Assembly (NCBI RefSeq): GCF_002964765.1
Contig: NZ_PQCF01000001.1
Span: 1-64,000, forward strand
Source: Pseudoalteromonas sp. T1lg88
Lineage (GTDB): Bacteria; Pseudomonadota; Gammaproteobacteria; Enterobacterales; Alteromonadaceae
Reading direction: 5' to 3'
Length of the DNA stretch: 64,000 nucleotides
In this document: piece after piece, positions 8,280 to 17,428 of the stretch
Layout: every line of letters begins with the position of its first letter
Position numbering within the stretch: the stretch's first letter is position 1
Program-made: the position numbers and the translations under genes
The notes under the pieces: model-generated
Databases searched by the model: none
Told to the model about the DNA's origin: nothing
What the model saw: only the letters and a program-made list of their open reading frames with translations

Positions 8280-11200
8280 TTAACGCATCCAAATCTTAAT
8301 ATCCGCCAGGGACGAGCTCTGCAGCGTCGCTATCTGCTCATCAAGATTCTCGCTTTGCTCGAACTCAAAGGCATCAAGCTGATCATCAAATTCGATATGC
8401 GCACAGCCATCACCGCCGCGCTTTTTCACTTGATGCAGGGCGATATCCGCCAGATTCACAGAGGTTTCCCACCCGATCACCTGACCGCCTAATAAAGGCA
8501 TGGGATAGCAGGACCAGCCTAGGGAGGCGCTGAGGTTAATCTTTTTACCATTAGGCAGTAAGAAGCTCTTACTGGCGATGGACTTACACAGATTACGCAC
8601 AAAGAGATTAACCTGATCGACCTCAAAGTCACGCAGCAGCAATAAGAACTCATCGCCACTCCAGCGCGCCACATAGTCCGACCCTTGAGTACAGGAGTTA
8701 AGCAGGGTCGCCATTTGCTGCAAGCAGCTATCGCCGCTTAGTGGCCCGTAGGCATCATTTATACGCGAGAAGTTGTCGATATTGACGATTACCAGCACCA
8801 GGGCACGACCCTGCTTTTGCAAGGACTCTGCATTGCGCTGATAGTGCTCTATATCCTTGGGCAGCTGATCGAACAAGAAGCGGCGGCTGCGCAGCCCGGT
8901 CAGCTCGTCGGAATGGCTCACTAACTTCAACTGAGAGTTAACCTGATTGAGCTTGTCGTTGGCGTCACGCAGCTCCAGGGTGCGCTCTTCCACCAAGCTT
9001 TCCAACGCCGCCTGTTTACGTCGCTCCTGTGCCCTAAAGACCCACAGCAACAGATACAAAATAAAGAAGAAGCAAGAAACGATCAGCAAACGGAAGTAAA
9101 TGGTTTCATCAAACCGACGTGGCACGGTAAAGGCGTACTCTGCGCTGCTGGCCTCTTGCCAATTGCCGCTGGTGCGCTTGGCTTCAAGTTGAAAGACAAA
9201 AGGCCCGGGCGGTAAATTGGTATAAATGGCCTCGCGGCGATTGTTGGCGTAGCGCCAGTCATTGTCCAAACCCTGTAAGCGATAGCGAAACTCCACTTCC
9301 GCCGGCGCATAAAAGTCGATGGCGGTGTAGCTGATGGTAAGGTCGCGCTCATCGGTATCAAGCACTGGTTTCTTGCCCAAGGCGCCCGTGTAAAGGGTGC
9401 GTCGTGGCGTCGCTATGCTTTCCACCTGAGGAGCTAGAGGATCCTGGCCAAACAGCTGCACGCTTTTGGGAATTTCCACCACCCCCTGCAAACTGGGGTA
9501 CCAAATCGAACTGCCATTATCGGCAACCGCATCATGGCCTAAACCGGCACAGCACTGGCTGGCCTTACCGTCTAATTGGCGGTCGTAGGAGGAGATCACC
9601 TGCTCCACCTGCAAGTTGCCTATTTCATCGGAGAATTGCTCCACCGGCATGCGATACACACCCTTCATGGTGCTGACCCAGACCCGCTGCAGATCTTTGT
9701 CATAATGCAAACTAAAGATGGAGCCATAAGGCAGACCGTTAGAAACATCAAGCTGATGCCAACGCCCCTTGGTACTGCGATAGAAAAGGCCATCATTGAG
9801 TGAGCCAACTAAAGTGCCCACCCCGTCTATTTCTAAGATACTGGTGACATAAGCGCTCTCAAGGGCGGTGTTATCACCGGCACGCTCTATGCCCTTGTCG
9901 GAGAAGATATAGCCGCCCTGGCTGGTGCCGATCAGGCCATATTTGCCCTTATCGACGACAAAGGTGATAAATTTACTGTCGAGCACCGCATTGTAGTTAA
10001 AGGGAGTCAGCCCCTTATAACCAAGGCGATACATGCCTCGACCTGTACCAAACCAAAGCCCACCGGCGCTGGCCTCACTAATGGCAAACACAGGGTTAAG
10101 GCGCAGCTCGCGCGCTTCTATATTAAAGAGTTCTTCATTTTCAAAATAGAGGACACCGCGGTCGGTGGCAATATAGAGGCGCTCGCCGACAAAATGCATA
10201 TCGTGCACGGCGCTGCGTCTGAGCTTGGCGCGAGGAATACGATTGACGAAGTTATTGTCCTGATCGAAATAACCGACTCCAGAGCGGTTGGCAACCCAAA
10301 GTTGCCCCTTAGGAGAGAGGGTCAGCGCCATCACGGCTTCGGTCATGCTTGATAAGGCATTGTGGCGCTCTACCCGCCCGGCATGCGCCAGCCACAAGCC
10401 TTCACTAAAACTGGCAAGCCAAATATTGTTTTGATCGTCACGGTAAATGTCTGAAAACCAGATGCTTTGATCCAGTGCTGCCGGCTCCACCCACTGCCAC
10501 TCTTTGGAGTTATCGCGATACAAAAGGCGGCCATAGGTCGAAATCCACAGCGCCCCATCGGAGTCACTCATAAACTTATAAACGGCGGCATTACTGGCGT
10601 TTGGCAAGGCAAAGGGACGTAATTCATCGTCTATATCAAGGAAATAGGCGCCGAGCTCAGACGCCAGATAAAGAGTCCCTTCAAGCCAGGCCAAATCATG
10701 AATTATGGTTTGTGCCAAGCGCTCGGGCAAGGTCACCCGGGCGGTGATTTTTAAGCGCAGCCTGGATGATGAGGACGACATATTGGTTAGGCGCAAGAGG
10801 TGATTTTCACTGACCAACCAAACACCTTGCGGCGCCAGCGCCATCTTGCTGACGGAAATCTGGTTAATCGCAGTTAATCGGCTTTGCATGCGGCCGCTGC
10901 GGCGGCGCTGCTCTTCGTCAAGGTGGAAGGCAATTTGGTTACGCTCGATATAAAAAAGTTCGCTAGCGGCAACCCAGATATTGCCCTTGTCATCTTGCAA
11001 GATATCGCGCACCGGACCGCTAATGCCGAACTGAAAGTAGTTCATCGAATTGGGGTCGAGCACAGAAACCCCTTTCTTGGTGCCGATCCACAGCAGGCCT
11101 TCTTTATCTATCAGCAGCTTGTTAATGGCGTTGCTGCTTAGGAAGTTGCTGTTTTGCTCATTAAAGTTGGTGAAGTGCTCGCCATCGAAGCGACTGAGGC

Positions 11201-11393
11201 CGAACTGGGTGCCGACCCAAATATAACCCTGATTGTCCTGGGTCACACTCTTTAAGGATTGCGAAGGCAAGCCATTACGTGTGTTCCATTGTTTGACTAC
11301 ATAATCGGTAATAGATGCCGACGCCGTTGATGTTATCAGCGTCGCCGCCAGCAGCAAAAGTGACTGTAAAAACCGCAGCAATGTCACACCCAT
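8280..11393 (-). CDS. Beta-propeller sensor protein with GGDEF domain
   Basis: A 1037-residue membrane sensor. It has a signal peptide (LLRFLQSLLLLAATLITSTASA), then a long region of two-component-regulator propeller repeats (motifs such as GYIWVGTQFGLSRFD, GLLWIGTKKGVSVLD), a Y_Y_Y domain (about 690-755), one transmembrane helix (about 763-785), a short coiled coil and a C-terminal GGDEF domain. The active-site motif reads SGDEF (near residue 915), and no RxxD inhibitory site is seen at the usual place. The layout resembles hybrid two-component systems with a cyclase in place of the kinase. The ATG at 11393 is preferred over a TTG six bases upstream. It starts 9 bp after pgpA. The ligand is unknown. 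Confidence 0.85.
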   Translation of the reverse strand: MGVTLLRFLQSLLLLAATLITSTASASITDYVVKQWNTRNGLPSQSLKSVTQDNQGYIWVGTQFGLSRFDGEHFTNFNEQNSNFLSSNAINKLLIDKEGLLWIGTKKGVSVLDPNSMNYFQFGISGPVRDILQDDKGNIWVAASELFYIERNQIAFHLDEEQRRRSGRMQSRLTAINQISVSKMALAPQGVWLVSENHLLRLTNMSSSSSRLRLKITARVTLPERLAQTIIHDLAWLEGTLYLASELGAYFLDIDDELRPFALPNASNAAVYKFMSDSDGALWISTYGRLLYRDNSKEWQWVEPAALDQSIWFSDIYRDDQNNIWLASFSEGLWLAHAGRVERHNALSSMTEAVMALTLSPKGQLWVANRSGVGYFDQDNNFVNRIPRAKLRRSAVHDMHFVGERLYIATDRGVLYFENEELFNIEARELRLNPVFAISEASAGGLWFGTGRGMYRLGYKGLTPFNYNAVLDSKFITFVVDKGKYGLIGTSQGGYIFSDKGIERAGDNTALESAYVTSILEIDGVGTLVGSLNDGLFYRSTKGRWHQLDVSNGLPYGSIFSLHYDKDLQRVWVSTMKGVYRMPVEQFSDEIGNLQVEQVISSYDRQLDGKASQCCAGLGHDAVADNGSSIWYPSLQGVVEIPKSVQLFGQDPLAPQVESIATPRRTLYTGALGKKPVLDTDERDLTISYTAIDFYAPAEVEFRYRLQGLDNDWRYANNRREAIYTNLPPGPFVFQLEAKRTSGNWQEASSAEYAFTVPRRFDETIYFRLLIVSCFFFILYLLLWVFRAQERRKQAALESLVEERTLELRDANDKLNQVNSQLKLVSHSDELTGLRSRRFLFDQLPKDIEHYQRNAESLQKQGRALVLVIVNIDNFSRINDAYGPLSGDSCLQQMATLLNSCTQGSDYVARWSGDEFLLLLRDFEVDQVNLFVRNLCKSIASKSFLLPNGKKINLSASLGWSCYPMPLLGGQVIGWETSVNLADIALHQVKKRGGDGCAHIEFDDQLDAFEFEQSENLDEQIATLQSSSLADIKIWMR

Positions 11394-11402
11394 GTTCAAA
11401 AC

Positions 11403-11897
11403 TTATAGTCCAGGCAAATAACCTACTTTAATTAACGCCTGTAGGCAAATTAGAGAGCAAATCCCGGCCAAAATATCGTCTGCCATAATGCCCAAACCAC
11501 CGTGTAGGCGTTTATCCAGCATGCGTATCGGTCCTGGTTTGGCGATATCGAAGAAGCGGAATAATAAGAAGCCAACCAAAAGCGTTTGCCAATTCAGCGC
11601 CGCACCTATCATGGTGATATAAAAACCAGCCACCTCATCCCAGACGATTGCCGGGTGATCGTGTACGCCCAAATCATCGGCGGTTTTGCCACAGGCCCAG
11701 ATACCCAGCACAGAGATCACCACCGCAAATACCAGTTGCAGCCACAGCGGAAAGTTCATGGTCATAAAGATAAAGGGCAAGGCGGCAAAGGTGCCCACAG
11801 TGCCAGGCGCCTTGGGGCTTAAACCCAGGCCAAAGCCAAGACCTAAGAACTGATGGCCACGGCGTAAATTATAGCTGTTACTGGTCATGCTTAGCAT
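11403..11897 (-). CDS. pgpA: Phosphatidylglycerophosphatase A
   Basis: A 164-residue integral membrane phosphatase that makes phosphatidylglycerol from phosphatidylglycerophosphate. The family signature GLGLSPKAPGTVGT is near the N-terminus and DDILAGICS near the C-terminus, with several hydrophobic helices between. The ATG at 11897 overlaps the thiL stop (ATGCTAA). A second ATG at 11888 (MTSNSYN) just after the stop is an alternative. thiL-pgpA is a conserved pair. Confidence 0.93.
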   Translation of the reverse strand: MLSMTSNSYNLRRGHQFLGLGFGLGLSPKAPGTVGTFAALPFIFMTMNFPLWLQLVFAVVISVLGIWACGKTADDLGVHDHPAIVWDEVAGFYITMIGAALNWQTLLVGFLLFRFFDIAKPGPIRMLDKRLHGGLGIMADDILAGICSLICLQALIKVGYLPGL

Positions 11898-12868
11898 GCG
11901 TCATCCTCGGCAAAATGTTCAAATCCCATGGCGCTGATATCCAGCTTATGCTCACCATCAAAGACGTCGACTTTGCCTTCACCACCGCGGATCTGGCCGA
12001 TACAAACGGCATCGATACCATACTGGTTAAGCTTGTTATCGAGCATGGCCTTGTGGTTTTCCGGCACCGTATAAAGCAGCTCGTAATCGTCGCCATAGGC
12101 CAGAATATACGGCCATTTGGCTTCACCCTCTATACTTTGGCGGAACGCCTCAGTGGTAGGGATCTTATCGGCCTGTATGGTGGCACTGACCTGAGACATC
12201 TCAAGGATGTGCTCTAAGTCCGCCAGTAAACCATCGGAGATGTCGATGGCGGCACTGGCATAACCGCGCAGCACCTGCCCCGCAGCAACGCGCGGCGTCG
12301 GGTATTCAAGCTTATGAGTTAATTTTTTCAGCCACTCCGGGTCTATGTCCAGGTGTTGCTTGCGTGCTTCCACCGCCAATCCGGCATCCCCAAGCGGGCC
12401 GGTGACATAAATCCAGTCGCCTGGCTTGGCACCACTGCGGGTAATGGCCTTGCCTTCGGGAACCGTGCCCTTGGCACAAACGGTTACCGTAAGCGGCCCT
12501 TGAGTGGTATCGCCACCTATGATCTGGACATTAAAATACTCGGCAATTTCATGCATGCCCGCAGTAAATTCTTCCAGCCATTGCGCATCGGCATGAGGCA
12601 AGGTTAAAGCCACCGACACCCAGGCCGGCTCGGCGCCCATGGCCGCCAAGTCGCTCAGGTTTACGGCGATGGCTCTATGTCCCAAGGCTCGTGGTGACAT
12701 ATCTTCAAAGAAATGCACGCCACTGACCATGGTGTCTGTGGTGACCGCCAACTGGCTGTTTTGCGGCACTGTGACTAGAGCACAGTCATCCCCAATACCC
12801 AAGTTAACGTCGCGACGACTGATGCCACGGCCTTTAAAGTAGCGATTAATTAATTCAAATTCTTGCAT
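11891..12868 (-). CDS. thiL: Thiamine-monophosphate kinase
   Basis: A 325-residue ATP-dependent kinase that converts TMP to TPP, the cofactor of Dxs encoded nearby. The N-terminal GIGDDCAL, TDTMVSGVHF and the AVNLSDLAAMGAEP segment are ThiL/PurM-fold hallmarks; ISDGLLADL follows later. A TTG six bases upstream is unlikely, so the start is the ATG at 12868. No Shine-Dalgarno is visible, because a terminator hairpin and its U-tract occupy the bases just upstream. Its stop overlaps pgpA. Confidence 0.94.
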   Translation of the reverse strand: MQEFELINRYFKGRGISRRDVNLGIGDDCALVTVPQNSQLAVTTDTMVSGVHFFEDMSPRALGHRAIAVNLSDLAAMGAEPAWVSVALTLPHADAQWLEEFTAGMHEIAEYFNVQIIGGDTTQGPLTVTVCAKGTVPEGKAITRSGAKPGDWIYVTGPLGDAGLAVEARKQHLDIDPEWLKKLTHKLEYPTPRVAAGQVLRGYASAAIDISDGLLADLEHILEMSQVSATIQADKIPTTEAFRQSIEGEAKWPYILAYGDDYELLYTVPENHKAMLDNKLNQYGIDAVCIGQIRGGEGKVDVFDGEHKLDISAMGFEHFAEDDAC

Positions 12869-12871
12869 ACA

Positions 12872-12895
12872 CAAAAAAGCCGGCCTGAGCCGGCT
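12872..12895 (-). terminator. Terminator or attenuator between nusB and thiL
   Basis: On the minus strand AGCCGGC, a 4-nt loop (TCAG), GCCGGCT and then TTTTT form a textbook intrinsic terminator (stem 12878-12884 with 12889-12895). It ends only a few bases before the thiL ATG. Either it ends the rib-nusB transcript or it controls read-through into thiL. Confidence 0.8.
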
Positions 12896-12913
12896 CTCCT
12901 TGTTGTCAGGTGC

Positions 12914-13324
12914 TTAGCTACGCAGTTCCTTGACCGCCTTATCCAGCACACCATTAACGAATTTATGGCTGTCTTCGGCACCAAAAGTTTTTGCCAATTC
13001 AATGCCTTCGTTAATCGCTACCTTGTAAGGTACGTCTTCACGGAACTTTAACTCATACGCGCTTAGACGCAGAATGGCTTTCTCAACCATGTCGATGTCT
13101 TCGTAAGGACGCGTTAGGTGCGGAGCCAAAATGGTGTCCAACTGTTTAAAGTTAACGGCCACGCCACGAGCGAGATCTTTAAAATACTCTACATCAACCT
13201 TAGAAATGTCGTTCTCAAGCAACATATTCTGTTCGATGTCGGCAATGGCATTGCCACTCATTTGCCAAGAGTAAACGGCCTGTAAGGCCAATACGCGCGC
13301 TTTGCGTCTAGCTGCTGGTTTCAC
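12914..13324 (-). CDS. nusB: Transcription antitermination factor NusB
   Basis: A 136-residue all-helical protein. Motifs [17 protein letters not shown] at the N-terminus and [14 protein letters not shown] plus [10 protein letters not shown] at the C-terminus identify NusB. It binds boxA RNA together with NusE (S10) in rRNA antitermination. It follows ribH by 9 bp, a conserved pairing, and is the last gene before the thiL-proximal hairpin. Confidence 0.95.
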   Translation of the reverse strand: MKPAARRKARVLALQAVYSWQMSGNAIADIEQNMLLENDISKVDVEYFKDLARGVAVNFKQLDTILAPHLTRPYEDIDMVEKAILRLSAYELKFREDVPYKVAINEGIELAKTFGAEDSHKFVNGVLDKAVKELRS

Positions 13325-13333
13325 TGTGAACCC

Positions 13334-13798
13334 TTAAATTTTGTCTAAAACATTAACCATTTCTAGGGCACTTAGTGCAGCTTCGCCACCCTTGTTGCCC
13401 ATTTTTGTACCAGCACGCTCAATGGCTTGCTCGATGCTTTCCGTGGTTAATACACCAAAAGCAACTGGTACATCATACTCTAGCGATACTTGTGCCAGAC
13501 CCTTGTTCGACTCACCGGCAACCAGATCGAAATGCGGTGTGCCGCCACGAATAATAACGCCAAGGGCGATAATGGCATCGTGCTCGCCTTTAGCGGCAAG
13601 ACGCTTAGCCACAAGTGGTAACTCAACGGCGCCCGGTACGTAAACTACTGTGATGTCGTCGTCACTGACGTTGCCAGTGCGCTTTAACTCATCCACCGCG
13701 CCATCAAGTAGGCTGCTGCCAATGAAGTCATTAAAACGTGAAATCACGATGGCAAATTTTTTGCCCGGTGCAAACTTGTTACCTTCAATAATTTTCAT
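13334..13798 (-). CDS. ribH: 6,7-dimethyl-8-ribityllumazine synthase
   Basis: A 154-residue lumazine synthase. Characteristic motifs are [24 protein letters not shown] and [14 protein letters not shown], with a catalytic His in the last. It joins the pyrimidine from RibD with the 3,4-dihydroxybutanone phosphate made by RibBX. It lies 101 bp after ribBX and 9 bp before nusB. Confidence 0.95.
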   Translation of the reverse strand: MKIIEGNKFAPGKKFAIVISRFNDFIGSSLLDGAVDELKRTGNVSDDDITVVYVPGAVELPLVAKRLAAKGEHDAIIALGVIIRGGTPHFDLVAGESNKGLAQVSLEYDVPVAFGVLTTESIEQAIERAGTKMGNKGGEAALSALEMVNVLDKI

Positions 13799-13869
13799 TT
13801 ATAAACCTTTATTGATATTGCCAACGCGTGATGCGGGGCGAATTAGGGGGTATCGCAAAATTGCCGCGC

Positions 13870-13895
13870 ATCATACCATAACTGAAAAAAAATAG
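13870..13895 (-). promoter_or_regulatory. Possible internal promoter for ribH-nusB
   Basis: In the ribBX-ribH gap the minus strand has TGG followed by TATGAT (13870-13875), an extended -10, behind a T-rich run that gives only a poor -35. It may add transcription of ribH-nusB independently of the upstream genes. This is a weak call. Confidence 0.35.
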
Positions 13896-13899
13896 CTGC

Positions 13900-15006
13900 T
13901 TATTCTGGCTGTACGTATTCAACCACTTCAAGGTGGAAGCCTGACAGCGCATGATACTTCTTCGGCATGCTCATCAGGCGCATCTTGGTAATGCCCAAAT
14001 CCGCAAGGATTTGCGAGCCAATGCCCACGGTACGCGAGGTGCCCTGGAATTTACGATGATTGGCCTGCTGACCTTCATCTTCCATGGCAAACGCCTTGAC
14101 CATGGCTTCGATATCCTCGCTGCACTCTTGTTTGCCAAGAATAACCAGTACCCCTTCATTTTTGGCAATGTAATCCATGGCCTTAGAAAGCGTCCAGCTG
14201 CGATCGGCACCGCGATCGGATAGCAGAATGTCGTTAAAGGTACTTTGCAGGTGCACACGCACTAAGGTTGGGTCGTTAATTTCACCCTTCACCATGGCAT
14301 AGTGAAGCTGACCATCGATAGTGTCTTTGTATGTTACCAGCTCGAACTCACCATGCTCGGTCGGCAGCTTACACTGGGCAACCTTCTCAATGGTGGTTTC
14401 ATTAAGGTTACGGTACTCGATAAGATCGGCAATGGTGCCCATCTTAATACCGTGCTCCTTAGCGAACACTTCCAGCTCAGGGCGACGGGCCATGGTGCCA
14501 TCTGGGTTCAGGATTTCGACAATTACAGACGACGGCTCAAGACCGGCCAGACGGGCTAAGTCACAGCCAGCTTCGGTATGACCAGCTCGGGTTAAAACAC
14601 CACCAGGCTGGGCCATAATCGGGAAAATATGCCCAGGCTGAACGATATCCTCGGCTACCGCGCCTTTGGCCACGGCGGCTTGCACTGTGCGCGCACGGTC
14701 GGCGGCAGAAATACCTGTGGTTACACCCTTGGCGGCCTCGATAGACATGGTGAAGTTGGTCGAGAACTGGGCGCCATTGTTTTTCACCATCAGCGGCAGT
14801 GCCAATTGCTCACAACGCTCTTGTGTCAGCGTTAAGCAGATCAGGCCGCGGCCATAGGTCGCCATAAAGTTAATCGCATCAGCACTGATGTGCTCGGCGG
14901 CAATAATCAGGTCGCCTTCGTTTTCACGATCTTCGTCGTCCATCAAGATGACCATTTTGCCATTTTTAATGTCTTCGATGATCTCCGCTGCGCTATTCAA
15001 ACTCAT
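13900..15006 (-). CDS. ribBX: 3,4-dihydroxy-2-butanone-4-phosphate synthase with degenerate RibA domain (RibBX)
   Basis: A 368-residue fusion. The N-terminal half (about 1-200) is an intact Rib[21 protein letters not shown] and [13 protein letters not shown]. The C-terminal half has the GTP cyclohydrolase II fold (ends [19 protein letters not shown]). Where active RibA has the zinc cysteines (SECLTGD and RCDCG), this protein reads [18 protein letters not shown], with no cysteine. The domain therefore cannot bind catalytic zinc and should be inactive, matching the RibBX variant described in Proteobacteria. A separate ribA elsewhere is expected. It is often annotated ribBA. Confidence 0.92.
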   Translation of the reverse strand: MSLNSAAEIIEDIKNGKMVILMDDEDRENEGDLIIAAEHISADAINFMATYGRGLICLTLTQERCEQLALPLMVKNNGAQFSTNFTMSIEAAKGVTTGISAADRARTVQAAVAKGAVAEDIVQPGHIFPIMAQPGGVLTRAGHTEAGCDLARLAGLEPSSVIVEILNPDGTMARRPELEVFAKEHGIKMGTIADLIEYRNLNETTIEKVAQCKLPTEHGEFELVTYKDTIDGQLHYAMVKGEINDPTLVRVHLQSTFNDILLSDRGADRSWTLSKAMDYIAKNEGVLVILGKQECSEDIEAMVKAFAMEDEGQQANHRKFQGTSRTVGIGSQILADLGITKMRLMSMPKKYHALSGFHLEVVEYVQPE

Positions 15007-15023
15007 ATCTTGCCCACTATGTG

Positions 15024-15680
15024 TTATTTGATAAATCCGGCCTGCACCAGCAGGCTTTCGGTTACTGTTGATTCTGCTTTCGGAGCTTGCGCCCCTTGAA
15101 TTAGGCGCTCCAAGTAACGCGCTATTTGATCGACCTCGAGATTGACCTTAGTGCCAACCTGAAATTCGGCGATCGTGGTTTGTGCCAGTGTGTGCGGCAC
15201 TATGGTTAATTTAAACTGGTTGCCGTCGATTTCATTAACGGTCAAACTGGCGCCATCGATGCACACCGAGCCCTTGTAGGGAATATATTTCATCAGCGCT
15301 TCCGGCGCCGCTAACCAATAGTCGATGGCGCGGGCATTAGGGCTGACTTTTACCACCTCGGCAATGCCATCCACATGGCCGGAAACCAGGTGCCCGCCCA
15401 GGCGTGAAATCGGCTGCAGAGCCTTTTCTAAATTGACCCGCTGGCCGCGCTGGTAATGCGCAAAACGCGTCAGTGACAAGGTCTCTTTTGAGACATCAGC
15501 ACTAAAACCATCGCTGAATTTTTCAGTAACGGTCAAACAGACGCCATTGGTAGCGATACTGTCGCCAAGCGCGACGTCACTCATGTCCAAGTTGTCACTT
15601 TGTACGCGCACGCTTAAGTCGCCATCAACCAAGGTCAGGGAGCTGAGCGTGCCCGTTGCTTCAATAATGCCTGTAAACAT
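15024..15680 (-). CDS. ribE: Riboflavin synthase alpha chain
   Basis: A 218-residue protein beginning [10 protein letters not shown] and made of two lumazine-binding beta-barrel repeats: VCLTVTE in the first and [13 protein letters not shown] in the second. It dismutates two 6,7-dimethyl-8-ribityllumazine molecules into riboflavin. It starts 2 bp after ribD and lies 17 bp before ribBX, within one operon. Confidence 0.95.
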   Translation of the reverse strand: MFTGIIEATGTLSSLTLVDGDLSVRVQSDNLDMSDVALGDSIATNGVCLTVTEKFSDGFSADVSKETLSLTRFAHYQRGQRVNLEKALQPISRLGGHLVSGHVDGIAEVVKVSPNARAIDYWLAAPEALMKYIPYKGSVCIDGASLTVNEIDGNQFKLTIVPHTLAQTTIAEFQVGTKVNLEVDQIARYLERLIQGAQAPKAESTVTESLLVQAGFIK

Positions 15681-15682
15681 GG

Positions 15683-16828
15683 CTATTCTACTCTAAGTTG
15701 TTCTAAGGTAAGGCGAATATCCTCACCAACTGGGGTCATATCGCTAAAGTGCAGGGTTGGCACTTGAGTCATGGCCGTAAAGGGGCCCATAGTTAACAAG
15801 CCGTTGGCATCACTGCCCATTAATTTTGGCGCAATATAAACAATGTAGCTATCAATAAGTTGCTGCTGCGCCATGGCACCGGCCAGGGTCGCCCCCGCCT
15901 CCAGCCAAACTGAGTTAATATCGCGCTGCGCCAGCTCCGCCAGCAAGGCGTCGAGATTAACCTGGCCATTTTCAAGGCCTTCGCACATCAACTCGGTTAC
16001 ATTGTTGGGCCACAGGGACTGTTTATCAAGCTCTTTGCGCGTCACACTGGCTGTGCGTGAGCGCACTAATAATATCTCGCCGGGCTGTTGAAAAAGCGCT
16101 AAATCCGGGGTCAGCCGATAACGGCTATCTAAGATCACCCGCAGCGGTTGGCGCACCTCCGGCAGCACATACTCGGCCAGTTGCGTGTCGTCCAAACGCA
16201 CATTGAGCTTAGCGTCATCCACCAGCACGGTATCGGCGCCACTTAAAATGGCACAGTGCTGGGCGCGAAACGCCTGCACATCTTTACGTGCCTCGGGCCC
16301 GGTGATCCATTTACTCTCACCATTGGCCAGGGCGGTTTTACCGTCCAGGCTGGCGGCCAGCTTACAGGTAACATAAGGGCGCCCGGTGCGCATGCGCTTT
16401 AAAAAGCCGAGGTTTAGCTTTTCGGCTTCATCGCCAAGCAAACCAGATGCGACTTCTATGCCCGCCTCGGCCAGCATCTTCATGCCGCGACCACTGACCT
16501 GTGGATTAGGGTCTTGCATGGCGCAAATGACTTTTGCCACCTTGGCCTTGATCAGGGCGCCGGCACAGGGGCCGGTACGGCCGGTATGGCTGCAGGGTTC
16601 CAGGGTTACATATACGGTAGCGCCTTCGGCCTTGTCACCGGCCGCCGCAAGTGCATGCACCTCAGCATGTGCTGTCCCCGCTTGTTGGTGAAAACCTTCA
16701 CCGATAATCTGACCATCTTTAACCAGCACACAGCCGACATTGGGATTGGGGGTGGTGGTGAATCGACCTAGATACGCCAGCTCAATGGCCCGGCGCATAT
16801 AACACTTATCGTCCGCACTGAAGATCAT
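15683..16828 (-). CDS. ribD: Bifunctional riboflavin deaminase/reductase RibD
   Basis: A 381-residue protein. The N-terminal cytidine-deaminase-type domain has the zinc motifs HAEVHAL and PCSHTGRTGPC. The C-terminal reductase domain (from about 150) has CKLAASLDGKTALANGESKWITG. It carries out two consecutive steps on the pyrimidine intermediate from GTP cyclohydrolase II. It starts 1 bp after nrdR, so translational coupling is likely. No FMN riboswitch is seen upstream. Confidence 0.95.
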   Translation of the reverse strand: MIFSADDKCYMRRAIELAYLGRFTTTPNPNVGCVLVKDGQIIGEGFHQQAGTAHAEVHALAAAGDKAEGATVYVTLEPCSHTGRTGPCAGALIKAKVAKVICAMQDPNPQVSGRGMKMLAEAGIEVASGLLGDEAEKLNLGFLKRMRTGRPYVTCKLAASLDGKTALANGESKWITGPEARKDVQAFRAQHCAILSGADTVLVDDAKLNVRLDDTQLAEYVLPEVRQPLRVILDSRYRLTPDLALFQQPGEILLVRSRTASVTRKELDKQSLWPNNVTELMCEGLENGQVNLDALLAELAQRDINSVWLEAGATLAGAMAQQQLIDSYIVYIAPKLMGSDANGLLTMGPFTAMTQVPTLHFSDMTPVGEDIRLTLEQLRVE

Positions 16829-16829
16829 C

Positions 16830-17279
16830 TTAGTCTCCTAGGCGGGCGATTTCTTCACCGAATTCACGGATATCTTCAAACGAGCGATAGACAGAAGCAA
16901 AGCGCACATAAGCGACCTTATCCAGACCCTTCAACGCTTCCATAATGCATTCGCCTATCAGTTGTGAGCTGACTTCACGCTCGCCAGTGGCGCGAATTTG
17001 CGATTTAATTTGATGCACCACCTCATCGATTTGTTCTGTTTTTACTGGTCGACGCTCGAGGGCGCGATGCAGGCCATTTTGCAACTTGTCTTCATTAAAG
17101 GGCTCACGGGAACCATCACGCTTGATCACCCGTGGCATCACTAATTCCGCCCCTTCAAAGGTGGTAAAACGTTCGTGACAGTCATTGCATTCGCGACGAC
17201 GACGAACCTGGTGGCCACCACCGACCAGACGTGAGTCAATTACCTTGGTGTCTTTAGCGCTGCAGAAAGGACAATGCAT
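16830..17279 (-). CDS. nrdR: Transcriptional repressor NrdR
   Basis: A 149-residue protein, exactly the usual length when started at [11 protein letters not shown] (17279); an in-frame extension to 17306 is not supported by the family. The N-terminal zinc ribbon has CPFC and CNDC, followed by an ATP-cone domain ([18 protein letters not shown]). It senses ATP/dATP and represses ribonucleotide reductase operons. No NrdR-box pair was recognised in this window. nrdR-ribD is the usual order in gammaproteobacteria. Confidence 0.95.
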   Translation of the reverse strand: MHCPFCSAKDTKVIDSRLVGGGHQVRRRRECNDCHERFTTFEGAELVMPRVIKRDGSREPFNEDKLQNGLHRALERRPVKTEQIDEVVHQIKSQIRATGEREVSSQLIGECIMEALKGLDKVAYVRFASVYRSFEDIREFGEEIARLGD

Positions 17280-17362
17280 AGTGAATGGGGTTCCTGTAGA
17301 TAACAAAAAGGCCGCAAGCTACTGCATCGTGTTTACTGTGCACATTAGCACCCCATAAACAC

Positions 17363-17392
17363 GAAAAGGCCGCAAAAATTGCGGCCTTTATC
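17363..17392 (-). terminator. Terminator downstream of glyA
   Basis: The perfect stem AAAGGCCGCAA / TTGCGGCCTTT (17365-17375 with 17379-17389) has a short A/T loop and a T-run on the minus strand. It lies about 40 bp beyond the glyA stop and upstream of nrdR, separating the two genes. Confidence 0.8.
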
Positions 17393-17428
17393 ATACACAA
17401 ATGTTTGTGTAATAGCTATTTCACGCTG

